Of a stretch of DNA of 64,000 nt, positions 21,955-33,700 are shown piece after piece. The stretch lies in assembly GCA_025331125.1 (NCBI GenBank), contig JAOALB010000025.1:310001-374000 (forward strand), in the 5' to 3' direction. Within the stretch, counting starts at the first letter, position 1. Every line of letters begins with the position of its first letter. Source of the DNA: Mycogone perniciosa (lineage: Eukaryota; Ascomycota; Sordariomycetes; Hypocreales; Hypocreaceae). A program made the translations under genes and the position numbers. Under the pieces are notes generated by a model, which worked only from the letters and a program-made list of their open reading frames with translations, was not told the origin of the DNA and made no database searches.

Positions 21955-24744
21955 ATACACGTATGACGTCCTGTGCCTAGGGTTGGGGGAAACCCTGTTC
22001 TGTCTGCCGGGAGTCTTTGTCATGATGAGCGCTACCCAGCACATAGCCCAGCACACACCGGAGCCCGCGACTTGGCAGCCAGGCAATTCTACGAGTATGT
22101 AATAAGTCTAGGTACATAAAAGGGGGGCATAAAAAGGCTATAATATGGTTGGCTTTTGGCGAGAGCCAGGGCTCCTCGTGCCGCTGTGGATGGGATTGAC
22201 CTAATGGTGCTCTCTCGATCCACACACACATATTCGCCCACGGACACAGATTTGTGCATATGCGCGATCTTCCGCCGCCACGTGAAGCTCGCCCGACCAG
22301 CCCCAACTAGCTTAGTGACTAATAGCCAGTTACTACTGCTACTAAACTAGCTCACTGGAGGAAATCGGCCGTATGAGTCGGAACCGGAGAAAGCGACCTG
22401 TCTTCTCTGGCTTATTTAGCATTGGATCGTCAACACGCAGGGCCGTTTTTTTCGGCAGCCTCTGCATGTGTTTGAAACGTGTTTGATGCGGACTGCAGCT
22501 TCGATGTGCGGTGACCACGATTATTCATTCTCATTCATTTATTCCATTCGTCTCATTCACAAACTTCACGGAACTTGACAAAGGGAGGTCACTTCAGTCG
22601 TATGCAACCAACTCATAAATACGAGTAAATGATGACAGCGGGACTTATTCCACTGAGAACGCACGCATCCCGATCGCGCCTGGCCCTGTCAAAAACCTCG
22701 TGAGAATGGGGCTCTAGGGCACCTTCTGGAATGTTTTCGCATTCAGCCATGACCTAGGAAATGTGGACATCGCCGTCCATCCTCGATAGTGTCTGCGCCG
22801 CTCGGCGATATGCAACCATGGAGAGGGGCGCCTTATACTTTATCCTAGGAGCAGGAAAAAGAGGGGAGAGGGTGGGAGAAGCGTCACGGAACGACGGTTT
22901 AAAAAAAATCCTCGTGGCTCGATAGCTCGTTGCGTGCGCTGCACGTCTTACTCGTACTCAGGCACAGCACGCTATGTTGAGAGTGGAGCGAACGGCACAA
23001 CAACTAAGCGTCGGCCGAGACCGTGGTATCGGCCTATGCGAGTGAGCGATTGAGCGGACAAACAAGCCGTTTTTTAAAGAAGCCGAACTGACTGGGAGCG
23101 AACAAAACGAAACGAAACAAACTAAAGCAAGGGCAGATAAAGGCTCAGGGCTTTTCGCCAACCTGCAAAAAGACGCGGTTTCGTTTAAATTGGGTACATT
23201 TGCTTTTTGCTCTCGGACTCTCTTCCCCTTTTTCTGCTTTTTGTTGCCCCCATGGCTTGTGCTCAATGGTTGCAGTTTGGCCACGCGAGCGGAATCCAAC
23301 CAATTCTGCAATGTGCATTTCGCCCAGACGCCAGCAGCGCGCTGCTGACTCTCAAAAAGCATGTGTCAGTCAGTCGCGCGTCAACCTGCTGCAGCAAGGG
23401 GTTCCTTGTTATCATCACACGCTGGAGCACAGGTGCTAATGCAGCTTTCGTTTCTCTTTTTTTTTGTGGCTGTTCCTATTATAGATATTATTGTTGTTAT
23501 CCTTCATACTTCATATTTCTCAGCTATCTTTTCTCCTCTGTCCGTCCTGTCCTTGCCGCGCAGCCCATCAGCGCGAAGGAAGCGCAAGCCAAGGAACCCT
23601 AGTAACGGCGCGACAAAAAGTCCATGTCTGCGGGCACGCCACTGCAATCCAGCACTTGAATGTTTCATCGTTTGGTGCGGTGCTAATGTACTTTGCCGTT
23701 ACTTATTTTAGTGTGGATTATCCGGTTCTTCCGCTAATCATCCCCAGAGCCACTTTGCTGTTAAATATCGATAAACAGGCCACTATCACTAGCGAACTTG
23801 CGTGTAAAACACTGTTTACTGACGCACAGACAGGCTCGAAAGAATGCCTCTTACTAACGCTTACGAGTAGAGAGCCATTATGGTCGTATGAAGTATTACA
23901 TCAGTACTCCGTACCTATGTAGTAGTGTAATCATGTATAAGTAGTATCTATCTATCTATTTCTTTGACCAAATAGATGCATGCGGGCGTTGTGTCACCTA
24001 CGAGGTTACAACTACTACAGGTGCGTCAGACTTTAATGCGTGGATACCGTAGGCAGGCAGAAGCATTTTCATGACCATTTGGGACAATTCTTGGCTATCA
24101 GATATGTCACACCGTGCCCAAGCCCACACGGATCGCTATAAAATATATGAATCGCACTGTCTTCGCACAGTGTAGTGCCCTTTTCGGCTCTCGCTACATG
24201 ACAAAGACTTGAATAAACTTCCACTGGTAAACCTCGACTTATCCTCATTCAACTCGAACATGGTGGGTAATTGGGTGATGTCCACGTGGTCCTCCCTCGC
24301 CTTGCAACAGCACTCCCGTCTCTGAGACAAGAAGGCTTTTTTTTCGTGGCGGCGCTCGACAAGGAACAGGGGCCACTGGGGGGCGTCTGCGCCTCGTTCT
24401 CCAATCAACTTTGTGATGATGGCTCTCAGTTAAGATCAACAAGCAAACGCCACAGTTGATACGGTTAATATCAAGCTCGGTCAGACGGTACTCCGTACCA
24501 TGTCAGCGGAGATTTTGGCAAGCCTACGAGTACGACAGTCCCCGGCTTCTCCCTGGCGAATATTGGAATAATATTGGCAAGCCATGACGGATTTCGGCAG
24601 AATTTTGAATTGCTATCAATGGGCGTCTCCCATTCGCGTCGTCCCTCGAGGCTGAAAGCCCGTTGCCTGGTTTCAATTTTCCGTAATTCTTGACCGAGAC
24701 AGGGTCCTACGAGGCACACACACATTGATTGTTACATACAAACA

Positions 24745-24781
24745 GTACGGAGTACTCTGTATGGAGTACCTGTACTTCGTA
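24745..24781. repeat. Heptamer motif cluster
   Basis: Contains GTACGGAGTAC, then TCTGTATGGAGTACC and TGTACTTCGTA within 37 bp: intact and degenerate copies in both orientations. Confidence 0.8.
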
Positions 24782-24939
24782 TGTGCTGCTCCTTTTATGC
24801 ACCCGGCACGCTACCAATGCACACAATCCTCGCTGCATACCTTGGTGCATGCACACAATTCATGACAGGCGAGCTTGGCAGAATGATGAATGGCAAAGCT
24901 GGACAAGCCATGATTCATATTCCGCTACAAGAACGAAGC

Positions 24940-24953
24940 ACGGAGTACTCCGT
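24940..24953. repeat. 14-bp palindrome ACGGAGTACTCCGT
   Basis: Head-to-head pairing of GGAGTAC and GTACTCC gives a perfect 14-bp palindrome. Confidence 0.85.
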
Positions 24954-25081
24954 ACTAATGACAGAAACAGTGACAGGAAGATACAATATTACTCGTAGTA
25001 CTACTGCTAGTAGCAGCGCTTTCCGCTGCATCGACCACATGTTCGTCACACGGCTCCATACGGAACATGCACTCGTATGTG

Positions 25082-25099
25082 GTACGAAGTACGAAGTAC
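25082..25099. repeat. (GTACGAA)2-GTAC
   Basis: Two perfect tandem heptamers with the GAA centre, closed by a third GTAC. Confidence 0.85.
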
Positions 25100-26130
25100 T
25101 CATACATATATGCATGCGTGGGAAAGCAGAGGCTTCGTGTCCAGAGACATTCACCAGCCCTGCACGCCAGAGTGGTCCAGTAGAATGATGCTTCGACAAG
25201 ATGCGGACGGAGTATTTGTCATGAAGGCTTGGAGATGTTGTCCCTTGTCGCCCCCGCGAAGATCTTGCGTATGTTGACCTATCACAGCAAGCTATACAGT
25301 GCCATTGAGACTAATTAGTGCATTCATCGACTTCGCATCGCTGCAAGACATGAGAGACACATGTCCGTTTTTCGACATCCTGTCTCAGTTGTCTTTCTAT
25401 ACTCGAACACCTCTCTGGTGCCGGCTGTTGAAAAAAGTACGAGTACAGAGGCGTTCAAGTGGTGCTGCCCAAAATGATAGGTAAAATACATGGCCAATGC
25501 ACGCACATTGGGCGTTCGGAATGGCATGCCCGCCGTCCGCGACAACCAGGAAGCCAAGTCAAGACTCGCGACATTGTTGCGTCTCCTTCGAAGCCAAATG
25601 CCGAGTAAGGGTTGCATGGCCAATGCACACCAAACGAACGGGAACATGCATCTCAATATCCGCGGAGGACAGGTCCGACGAAACAAGCCCTAGGCGATGG
25701 CAAGCAAGGTCATCCAACGGCCGCCAACGAAAGTTCGTTCAGCTTCAGGCATGGTTCTCGTTCTCCTAAGCCGCAAACAGCCTTTGGGGTTCGTGCGGCT
25801 GCCCCCGTTGATGCCTATTCTCGGCCATGTACCGATCTGTGAAGCCCAGAACGAGATGGTTGCTGTTGCGTTGTGTCTATTCCCAACAGTAACATACATG
25901 GCTCTTTGCCAACCACTCATTTCCAATAAAGTTTGCGACCTATGTTGAAGATCGAATGACCTTTCACCAATGGCCGCATTCAGTTGCACAGCTGCTTGCT
26001 GTACGAAGTAACATCGGCTCAAGTTGCATGGTCGAAACTCATACCCTAGGAGCTGGTATCTCCTGCCGCGGAAAACTTCGCCTCCTTGTTGGGCTGCCAT
26101 TTAGATGGGGGAGCTGAATATCCACACAGA

Positions 26131-26148
26131 GTACGGAGTACGGAGTAC
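26131..26148. repeat. (GTACGGA)2-GTAC
   Basis: Two perfect tandem heptamers with the GGA centre, closed by a third GTAC. The same 18-bp unit recurs at 43897. Confidence 0.85.
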
Positions 26149-28262
26149 ATAACTCACCTTTCTTTTTTCTTCTTTTTTTTATCTAAGCGGCTACGAAGGG
26201 AACGCCAGATTTCGTCTTGGTCTAAGGGGGCCCTTCTCCCTGATTGCTCCGTTTGCGAACACTCCCAGAAAGCTTGCTTTTGAGATCAGCGTTCACACCG
26301 ATATCCCTCCGATGCACGGGGAAGTCCTCCGGGATACCAAAAACGCGTGCATGCAAGTCCGAATTTGCCCTGCACAAAAACAGCAAGCCCCTGGTTATTC
26401 ATCTTCCCTGTGTCCCTCTGCAGTTTGTTTAGTATGAATGAGACATTCACAAGACAAAACTCAGCTTCTACAAGACACAGAGCATGCCGCGATGAAAATA
26501 ATGATCCTGATCTGAGTTCATCGAATGAATGTCTCAGAGGCACAAAACCACACGTTCACTAATCGTGCCGCCCCCGTCACTAGTGAAGCACTTCCTAGAA
26601 CGTGATTCGAATACTATTACCACTCCATTCAGAGCATGCAAGGAAGTGGAATACTACTACTTTATGGAGAGCTCCGCATCTCGCACAGAATATTTCCGCG
26701 TCTCAGGAACCATGTATTTGGTCCAGATGGAATAGTCCTGCGGAGCACAAGAATACGAATCGGCGAGCACTCGTAGCCTTGCCTGCAAACGTCAGGGCAA
26801 GTGTCCAACCACCTGTGAGGACTCCGTAGCTGACTTGCTCTCAGGTGGACGCCACAATAGAGCGTCCTTGCGTCTGGAATGTGGCTCCCACAAAAGCCCG
26901 TCATTGTGCAGGAAACAGATCAGGGGGTATTTATTGGGTACCACGGTGTATCTTTCTTTTTTTACATCACAGCTTACCTTGTCTGCCCAGCACCGTCGAC
27001 ACACAGGACGCCAGCATGAACTGACTAGTCATTCGCGGGGACTATTACCTCGTTGTACGGAGCAGTACAGAGTAGTACTACCGCTTGAATACAGTGAATC
27101 TCGATTCATGGTGGACCCTTGGCCCTTGGCTCGTGCTCCGGAAGCCAGACGGCAGACTTGAGTTTGATGCCAGTGCCAATTTTTGACCGGAGTATGTACA
27201 GAGTACAAGATTTGAAAAATGGAACGATTCTCCAGCCATGGTGGTACAAATTGTGCCAGTGTTAACCCACAAGATCTCACCACGACTCAAGTCTCCCGGT
27301 CAAACTAACACATATTACTCAACGGGGACGGAGCAAGCACATGTACCCCCCCTGTGAACCCGGGATTTTCAACCTTGGGTGATGGGTGTCTCACTGGTTT
27401 CTCGGGCAAGGTCGATTAGACCGGTCCAGCCATAGCCGGTGGTATATGATCGACCCAGGTACTCCGTATTCCGAACAGAATGCCCCCCTGTCGCGGCGTA
27501 CGTACGCCCCTTGTTTCCGAGTCCAGGGGACGGGAAAGATGGATGGTGGTGTCGTGTTAGTATTTGTGTTCACACGCACACACATACATGTTCTTGGCTA
27601 TCATGGCGACGCAGCCTCACCGTAGGCTCGTGGAACATGGGCAAAAAGAATGTTGGGTTGGTCCTTTTATTCGACAGCCACAACAAGGAGGATCTTGGGT
27701 GCTCGAGGCCGTGCACGCCGGTTCGTCTCGTAGCACCACGCGGGCCTTCTCTTATGTACATTCATCGCCCATACTAAGTATTTGTCATTTGTGATTTTGA
27801 TCCGGTTGGATTGAAATCAGTTACAATGTTGGCGCGACGTCTACACCGAGATGGGGAATGAGATCTTGGGGAAGGGAGCCGAATGCTGCGTGCTCCCCCT
27901 TTTTTCATTTCTGCTGGCGAATGAGCATATGACGACACGGGAATATGAAGAAGATGCCCGATTTGCGACTGTCTTTCCATCATCTCCATTGAAAGTCACG
28001 CGGAGTACCCTCTGTGTTACACGTGTGTTGTTGTTAGTCGTAAGTTCTCTCAACATGCCCACGCGTCTTAGCCAAGCCGTCGGTTAAGATTGAGACCTTG
28101 ACCAGATCGACGATCGTTCCAGGCATCAACCACGAGTAATACTGTCCTGTCTCCTTGGAAAGGCCAAGCCTGCCGGGGTGGTGGGTGTGTACTGTCTGTA
28201 CCGCTGTCATGGAGACGGGAAAGGGGGGAGGGGCGATGATGCAGGAGATGTATGTACTCCGG

Positions 28263-28283
28263 ACACACGCACGCGCGCGCGCG
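28263..28283. repeat. Alternating purine-pyrimidine tract (CA/CG)
   Basis: About 21 bp of strict alternation, ACACACGCACGCGCGCGCGC then G. Such tracts favour the Z-DNA form under supercoiling. Confidence 0.7.
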
Positions 28284-29032
28284 GTTTTGGGGAGGGGAGC
28301 AGAGAACATGTGTACTTTCCGCACGAGGACAAGATTCTGCAGAGAGTGGGTGTGACGAAAGGGCGATTGCTGTGACTGAGACAAGATGTGTAACTCTGGC
28401 TACGGTGAGGCTGTTGGAGCTGTGATGGCCAGAATCATCCATCCACCTGTGATGAGAGAACCGAGGCATGGAGATACCCGGGATGAGGGTGTTCCCCATC
28501 AGCGGCAAACTTGGGGCTGATCATGATGGAGGGACAGGTCCGGTTTCTTTATTCGCACGGCAGGTCACCGAGGACGATGCTCGATGGCGTCTCAGTTTCG
28601 GGGACTGTATCCCTCCAAGCGGCTGACAAAAAAAGAGGGACCACAAGGGATACACACCTCATCAGAGAGTTAGCTGACAGAGTATTAGGGGTTTTTTACT
28701 ATTATATTGTATTGTATTATCATATAAATACCAGCTACGAAGTAGATAGGAGCTATTCATGTAGTGATAGCAATCTATTGCAATGAGAGTAACCTACTAT
28801 TGCAACTAAGGTAGGGTAATATAGGGCATTCGGAGTTGCTGGCTATCGTACTTATGTGTTTGCGATCCCTCTTTTTTCGTCACTCGCTTGCCCTTAATTA
28901 TCGCGATAGCACTCCGTACTACTTCGAATAATCGTTATAGTCCACGCCAAATTCTAACTTTCTATTAGTATTTCTCTTTAAATCTTAGAACCTCAAATCC
29001 ACCTTTCTCCAGTGCATCTCCGTCTTTCTCCA

Positions 29033-29368
29033 CTACACATCAATGTCACTAATATGCAGCGTCTTCACCTCCCAAATATCACGAATCAGCTTCCACCCGC
29101 CAACGAATCCATTCATCCTATCCTGAGTAATGTACAAAAGTACTTTAGTGTCTGTATACCAAGGAATCCCCGGCTCCCACATATCTGGATTCAATCTATT
29201 ATAGTTTTCCTCTGCTGGCTCATGACAAGTGCAGCCGAGAAACGAGAGAAACTTGGAAAGTGATAAATGACAGATAATAGCCGACATCCAGTCCTCAGAG
29301 AAAAACATCATCTCATTAATCGCGTGAATCGGAGAGCCCCGCCTGCGTCTTCGAAACCATAAGGCCAC
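29033..29368 (-). pseudogene. Possible gene remnant of unknown family
   Basis: A minus-strand frame of about 110 codons that looks more protein-like than the surrounding ORFs: aromatic and charged residues are mixed as in a folded protein (DMWEPGIPWYTDTKVLLYI, then GGWKLIRDIWEVKTLHISD). It has no ATG at its open end; the first ATG pair lies inside, after INE. No upstream exon could be joined with confidence. It may be the 3' part of a decayed gene, or a short real gene. No family is recognised. Confidence 0.3.
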
Positions 29369-29734
29369 AGAAGCGGTGATGGCGTGGTTTCATTGCCATG
29401 GCGAATTGGGCGTCGTCCAAGTCGAAGGGAGAGGAGATGTACGAAGTATTATCAAGTTCATTCTTACAGACAGCGGAGATGTGATAGGCCGTAGAAACTC
29501 AATCTATTATAGAATTCTTTCTGCACTTTTTGTTCTGTTCTGTTCCCTTCCGTTCCCGTGCGTATTCCTTCGTAAACCAATAAGACTCAAAATGCCCCTT
29601 TTTGCTCGTATTAATTGTGGGCAGCCATAAACAAAACCGTAGAAAGGTTTGAAGAAACCGAAAAAAAGATCAAATCACCACTGCGCCTATACATCTATGT
29701 GCAGAAATAAACCCCGTAACAAGAATACGGCATT

Positions 29735-31740
29735 CTAAAAGTCAAACTCTGGCCGGAAGATGGCTGGATCCACGCCGGGTAGGGTCTTGTCGGCCAAATC
29801 CTTCCTGCCCATCTGAGTAAACACCCTGCGCAAGGTATCATACAGCGTGCTGCTCCGGTTCTGTGCTGACATCCTATCCAGCGCCTCGTTGACCTGGCCA
29901 GCTGCTCCTTCACCTAGGATCTCGTAGGCCTTGCTACGACCGGACTTCTCAATAGACTTGTGCATGTCGAGGGCGGCGAGGAAGTGACATGCCGCCTCCT
30001 GGTGGCAGTTGATGTTGATGCAGCTGACGCCCAGGTTGTAGCGAGCGCGGACAAAGTTGGGGGACAACGAAAGGGCTTGCTCGTAGGCTGCGATGGCCTC
30101 CTCTGACCTTCCACTATTGGCCAGGGTAGCGCCGAGTCTGTTCCAAAGAAGGTGGAGCTGTTCCTGCTGGTTCATAGTGCCCAACTCCGAAGAGTGAAGC
30201 GCCGATTGGAAGCAGTCTACTGCTTTGTCGTACTCCTCCGCTCCGTAGAACAACACGCCGAGTCCGACTTGAACGTCTGGGTCCATGTGCTCGCCATCCG
30301 GGCTGAGCTGGGCAGCTTTGATGAACAAGTTAGTAACCTTGTCGTGAAGTTGCTGTCGGTCAGTGAAGCCCATGTCCGCCACGGGATGCAGGTCCTTGGG
30401 GTCCAGGATGTTGGGGTACTTGATAGACAGCCACCGCTCAAGCGTTCGATATGCTGTGCTGTCGTAGCCTTCGTTGGTATATGATACGGCCAGGCCCATC
30501 AGTGCATCGAGGTTATTGGGGTCCAGCTTCAGGACTTGTTCCAACGCTCGGATAGCGGCTGTCTCCTTCTCGTTTTGAGCCTGGGCCGATCCCAGATATA
30601 CCCAGGCCTCCACGTGCTCCGGATTCTGCTGAACAGCGGCCTCAAAAGCCAAAGCCGCCAACGATAGGTTACCTCCCTCCTTCATAACTCGTACGCCCTC
30701 GGAGAATGCGTTCTTCTGGTCGCGGAACATGTTCTCCTCTTCGAACATGTAGTTTTCAACCACAGGGTCGCCGAAACGTCCCCAGTCGTTGATGCCGCCG
30801 TTGAAGTCGGGCATGATGTCGTTGCCCCATTCGCTATCGAATTGGTCGAAGTATTCTTCGTTCACCATAGATCTAGCAGCAGCCGTCTCAGCTTGGATTC
30901 CTTTCCAAATGGATTCGAAGTCACCGAACTCATTAGTTTCCGATTGCATCGCCTTGTCCATCTCATCCAACTCTCGCTCTGCGGCGTTGGCCTCCTTCTC
31001 GGCCTCTTTGACTTCTTCCTTGTCCTGGAGTTCGAGTTGAGCAAACTGCTCCTCCCATTTGCTGTCGTCGAGCTCTACCAGCTTGCCCTTGCCCTTGACG
31101 TCTTGTTGTGGCTGCTGTTGTTGCTGGACGGGTTGTTGAGCCTGGTACATGGGCTGCATCATAGGCTGTCCAGCCATACCATAGCCCATGCCCATACCCA
31201 TCATCCCCATGCCCATCATCGGCCGCTGAGGCATCTGGCTGGCCATGCTGTTCTGTAGAGGAGTCGATCTCGCCGAGGACGCCTGTCCGTTCATTTGTTG
31301 GAAGCGAGCAAATTCATCGGCGCCAAAGTGAACACCGGGGGGAGGCTTGAACGCCGACTCCATGTTGGGCTGGCTGTTAAAGTCATGTGCCCATGCTGGC
31401 GACGCTGAACTTGCTCGTTGCGCGGGGCTCAGTTGGGCAGCGGGACCGCCTACCAAAGGGAACTCTTGTTGGAGGCTCGGGCCACCATTGAGAAAGCTAT
31501 TCATCATCTGAAGGGCATCACGGGTGAATCAGTGATGCAGCGCTGGTAGCAGCAGAAAGCTAAACATACCTCATCTTGGGGAGCGTTTGCAGGCTGGCTA
31601 CGGAAGCCGCCTAATTGAGCATTGGGCCCTTGGCCAACGAGGCGATCTCTCTGCAGTGTGTTGTCATTCTGAACATGTTTCTGGAACTGGCTTAACGGAT
31701 TTCCGGCGGTTGAGCACTCGGCTCCTCCCATAAACGACAT
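29735..31740 (-). CDS. PEX5: PEX5, peroxisomal targeting signal 1 receptor
   Basis: A 647-residue import receptor that binds C-terminal SKL-type signals in the cytosol and docks at the peroxisome. Exon 1 (31740-31570) encodes 57 residues; a GTATG...CAG intron follows; exon 2 is 31507-29735. Exon 1 carries the conserved Cys9 (MSFMGGAEC) used for the ubiquitination that recycles the receptor. The N-terminal half has WxxxF-type docking motifs at W96 (WAHDF) and W208 (WEEQF), plus Met/Gly- and Gln-rich stretches. The C-terminal half, from about residue 300, is tetratricopeptide repeats (HVEAWVYLGSAQAQNEKETAAI, LWNRLGATLANSGRSEEAI, FVRARYNLGVSCINI). It is divergent from RPF2 across 517 bp. Without exon 1 the recycling Cys is lost, so the upstream exon is essential to the model. 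Confidence 0.96.
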
Positions 31741-32257
31741 GATGCCCAAATGTGCGGTGTATGTCCGCAGAGAGAATGAACCGAATGATGTGATGGATGA
31801 CCAAGCCAAACAGATGTAAACAGAGAGACGAAGAGGGGCAGGGAAATGAAAAGATACCAACTCGTTCCGTCCGCAGGTGATGCAAAATTCAAGAAGATGG
31901 CCCTAAGTAGAGGCGTTGGCCTGACAGGGACGTCACCTGCAGGTCAGATAATGGTAATGGTGGTCTGTGGGGAAAATCATACCGAGGCTCTCTCTGCGGT
32001 CCGTCCGGCTTTGGGCTTCGGTTTGTTGATGACTTGGGATTTCTCTGAGCGACAGCCAGGCACCCACACGTGACTGCGGGGTAGTTTAGTTCAATTGTGT
32101 GTTCTGTTTGTAGCTGACTGTGGCGGTGCGTTCGCCTTCTGCGTGCTTTATCGATAAGATCTTTTTTTTTCGAAGATTTCCGTCTTCAGTCAACTTCCCA
32201 GGAAGTCTATACTCCACGTATTATTAGAGCAGCAGCAATCTCTACAGAAACCACACA
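31741..32257. other. Divergent promoter region PEX5/RPF2
   Basis: A 517-bp region holding both promoters. A T-rich tract (32162-32171) lies about 90 bp before the RPF2 start. An ACCTGCAGGT palindrome lies near 31935-31944. No gene or larger repeat is seen. Confidence 0.45.
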
Positions 32258-33276
32258 ATGCTTCGCCAAGTGTAAGTATCCCATTGACGCTTTGATTGAC
32301 TCCAAAAAACTCCCAGAAACTCATCTTCTCCCACAGAAAACCCCGTAATGCCCGCTCAAAGCGGGCTCTCGAAAAGCGCGAGCCCAGAGCCATCGAAAAC
32401 CCCAAGACATGCCTCTTCCTCCGCGGCAACAACTGCTCCCAGGTGGTCCAGGACGCCATGAACGACCTCTTCGCCATGCGCCAGCCGCTCTCCAAGAAGT
32501 TCACGAAAAAGAACCCCATCCACCCCTTTGAGGACGCCTCGTCCATCGAGTTCTTCTCCGAGAAGAACGACGCCAGTCTCTTCATCTTTGGCAGCACCCA
32601 GAAGAAGCGCCCGCACGCCATGACGTTTATCCGCACGTTTGGACACAAGGTCTTGGACATGTTGGAGTTTTATCTTGATGCTGAGAGCTATCGCGCCATT
32701 GCGCAGTTTAAGACGAAGAAGTTTGCCATTGGACTGAGGCCGCTGCTGGTATTCGCCGGCACTGCATTTGAGAGCCCTGTCTCCAACGAGTACACTCTCG
32801 CAAAGAGCATCCTCATGGATTTCTTCAAGGGGGAGTCCTCAGATAAGATTGACGTCGAGGGACTGCAGTACGTCGTCTCCGTCACTGCCGAAGACACCGC
32901 CGGGGACGGAGACGCTAAGCCGGCCATCCACCTGCGAGTGTACCTGATTAGCACAAAGCGCAGTGGTCAGAAACTCCCCCGCGTCGAAGTCGAGGAGATC
33001 GGTCCAAGGATGGACTTCCGAGTCGGTCGAGTCAAGGAGGCTGACGAGTCGATGCTCAAGGAGGCCATGAAGAAGGCTCGCGGAACCGAAGAGAAGACCA
33101 AGAAGAACATCTCTCTGGACTCGATGGGTGACAAGCTTGGTCGTGTTCACTTGGGCAAGCAGGACTTGGGCCAGCTGCAGACGAGGAAAATGAAAGGCTT
33201 GAAGAGGTCTCGTGGAGATGATGTGGAGATGGGGGAAGTCGTTTTGGATGAAGAGACGAAGAGAGTAAAGCAATGA
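32258..33276 (+). CDS. RPF2: RPF2, ribosome production factor 2 (Brix domain)
   Basis: A 317-residue nucleolar assembly factor that, with Rrs1, brings the 5S RNP (5S rRNA, uL18, uL5) to pre-60S particles. The first exon is only 14 nt (32258-32271, MLRQ plus two bases). A GTAAGT...CCACAG intron of 65 nt follows and exon 2 runs 32337-33276. Splicing gives MLRQVKPRNARSKRALEKREP, the usual RPF2 start. The Brix domain covers about residues 30-235 (KTCLFLRGNNCSQVV, DASLFIFGSTQKKRPHAMTFIRTFGHKVLDMLEFYL). The C-terminal tail is basic. The mini-exon is easily missed, and no ATG of exon 2 would restore the N-terminus. It converges on a Zn2Cys6 gene. Confidence 0.95.
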
Positions 33277-33700
33277 TTGACTAACCTGGTATCGGTCTTT
33301 GGTTTGGAGTTTGGCGCCTTGGGTGGTGGCTTTAGGTCAGCTCTATCAACTCTAGTATTTCAAGACATGAAGAAAAGTTCCTTATCTTTTCAAGAGAATC
33401 TAAACATGCTCATTAAATTCATTAGATTATCCCGCCTTGTTGATACAGACACACGAGACTGCAAAGAGGCTCATTCCCACTATAACTCATAAAAACTAAC
33501 TTGCCCATTCCATTGCCAAACGCCTTTGTTATACCAGGTCATAAAGATTTCAACCGTTCAAGAATGACATCCTTCCACCCTCATCGAACTGTTGTCCTTA
33601 GTCATTCCCAGACCACCTATAAGCCAACGCCTTGAAAATGCCACCCAAAACAGCAGTGCCTTTGCTAGATAAACAATCAACGGAATGACTCGAAACCGCA
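33277..33700. other. Convergent 3' intergenic region
   Basis: A 424-bp AT-rich space between the stops of RPF2 and the Zn2Cys6 gene. It should hold the two 3' ends; nothing else is seen. Confidence 0.4.

Larger units (their letters stand above)
19057..29734. other. 10.7-kb gene desert
   Basis: From the bHLH start to the PEX5 stop no convincing protein gene is found. All ORFs in it are short (up to about 220 codons), overlap on both strands and show no domain. One possible gene remnant lies at 29033-29368. The GC content looks near 50 percent, not the strong AT bias of RIP-mutated DNA. It carries many GTACGGA/GTACGAA motifs, GTA runs and simple repeats. It may be a long upstream control region or untranslated leader of the bHLH gene, may contain noncoding RNA genes, or may be decayed repeat DNA. 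Confidence 0.6.

Noticed and set aside
19057..29734. A centromere or RIP-mutated transposon block
   Set aside because: The composition is near 50 percent GC with many intact CpG and no long AT runs, which argues against both.
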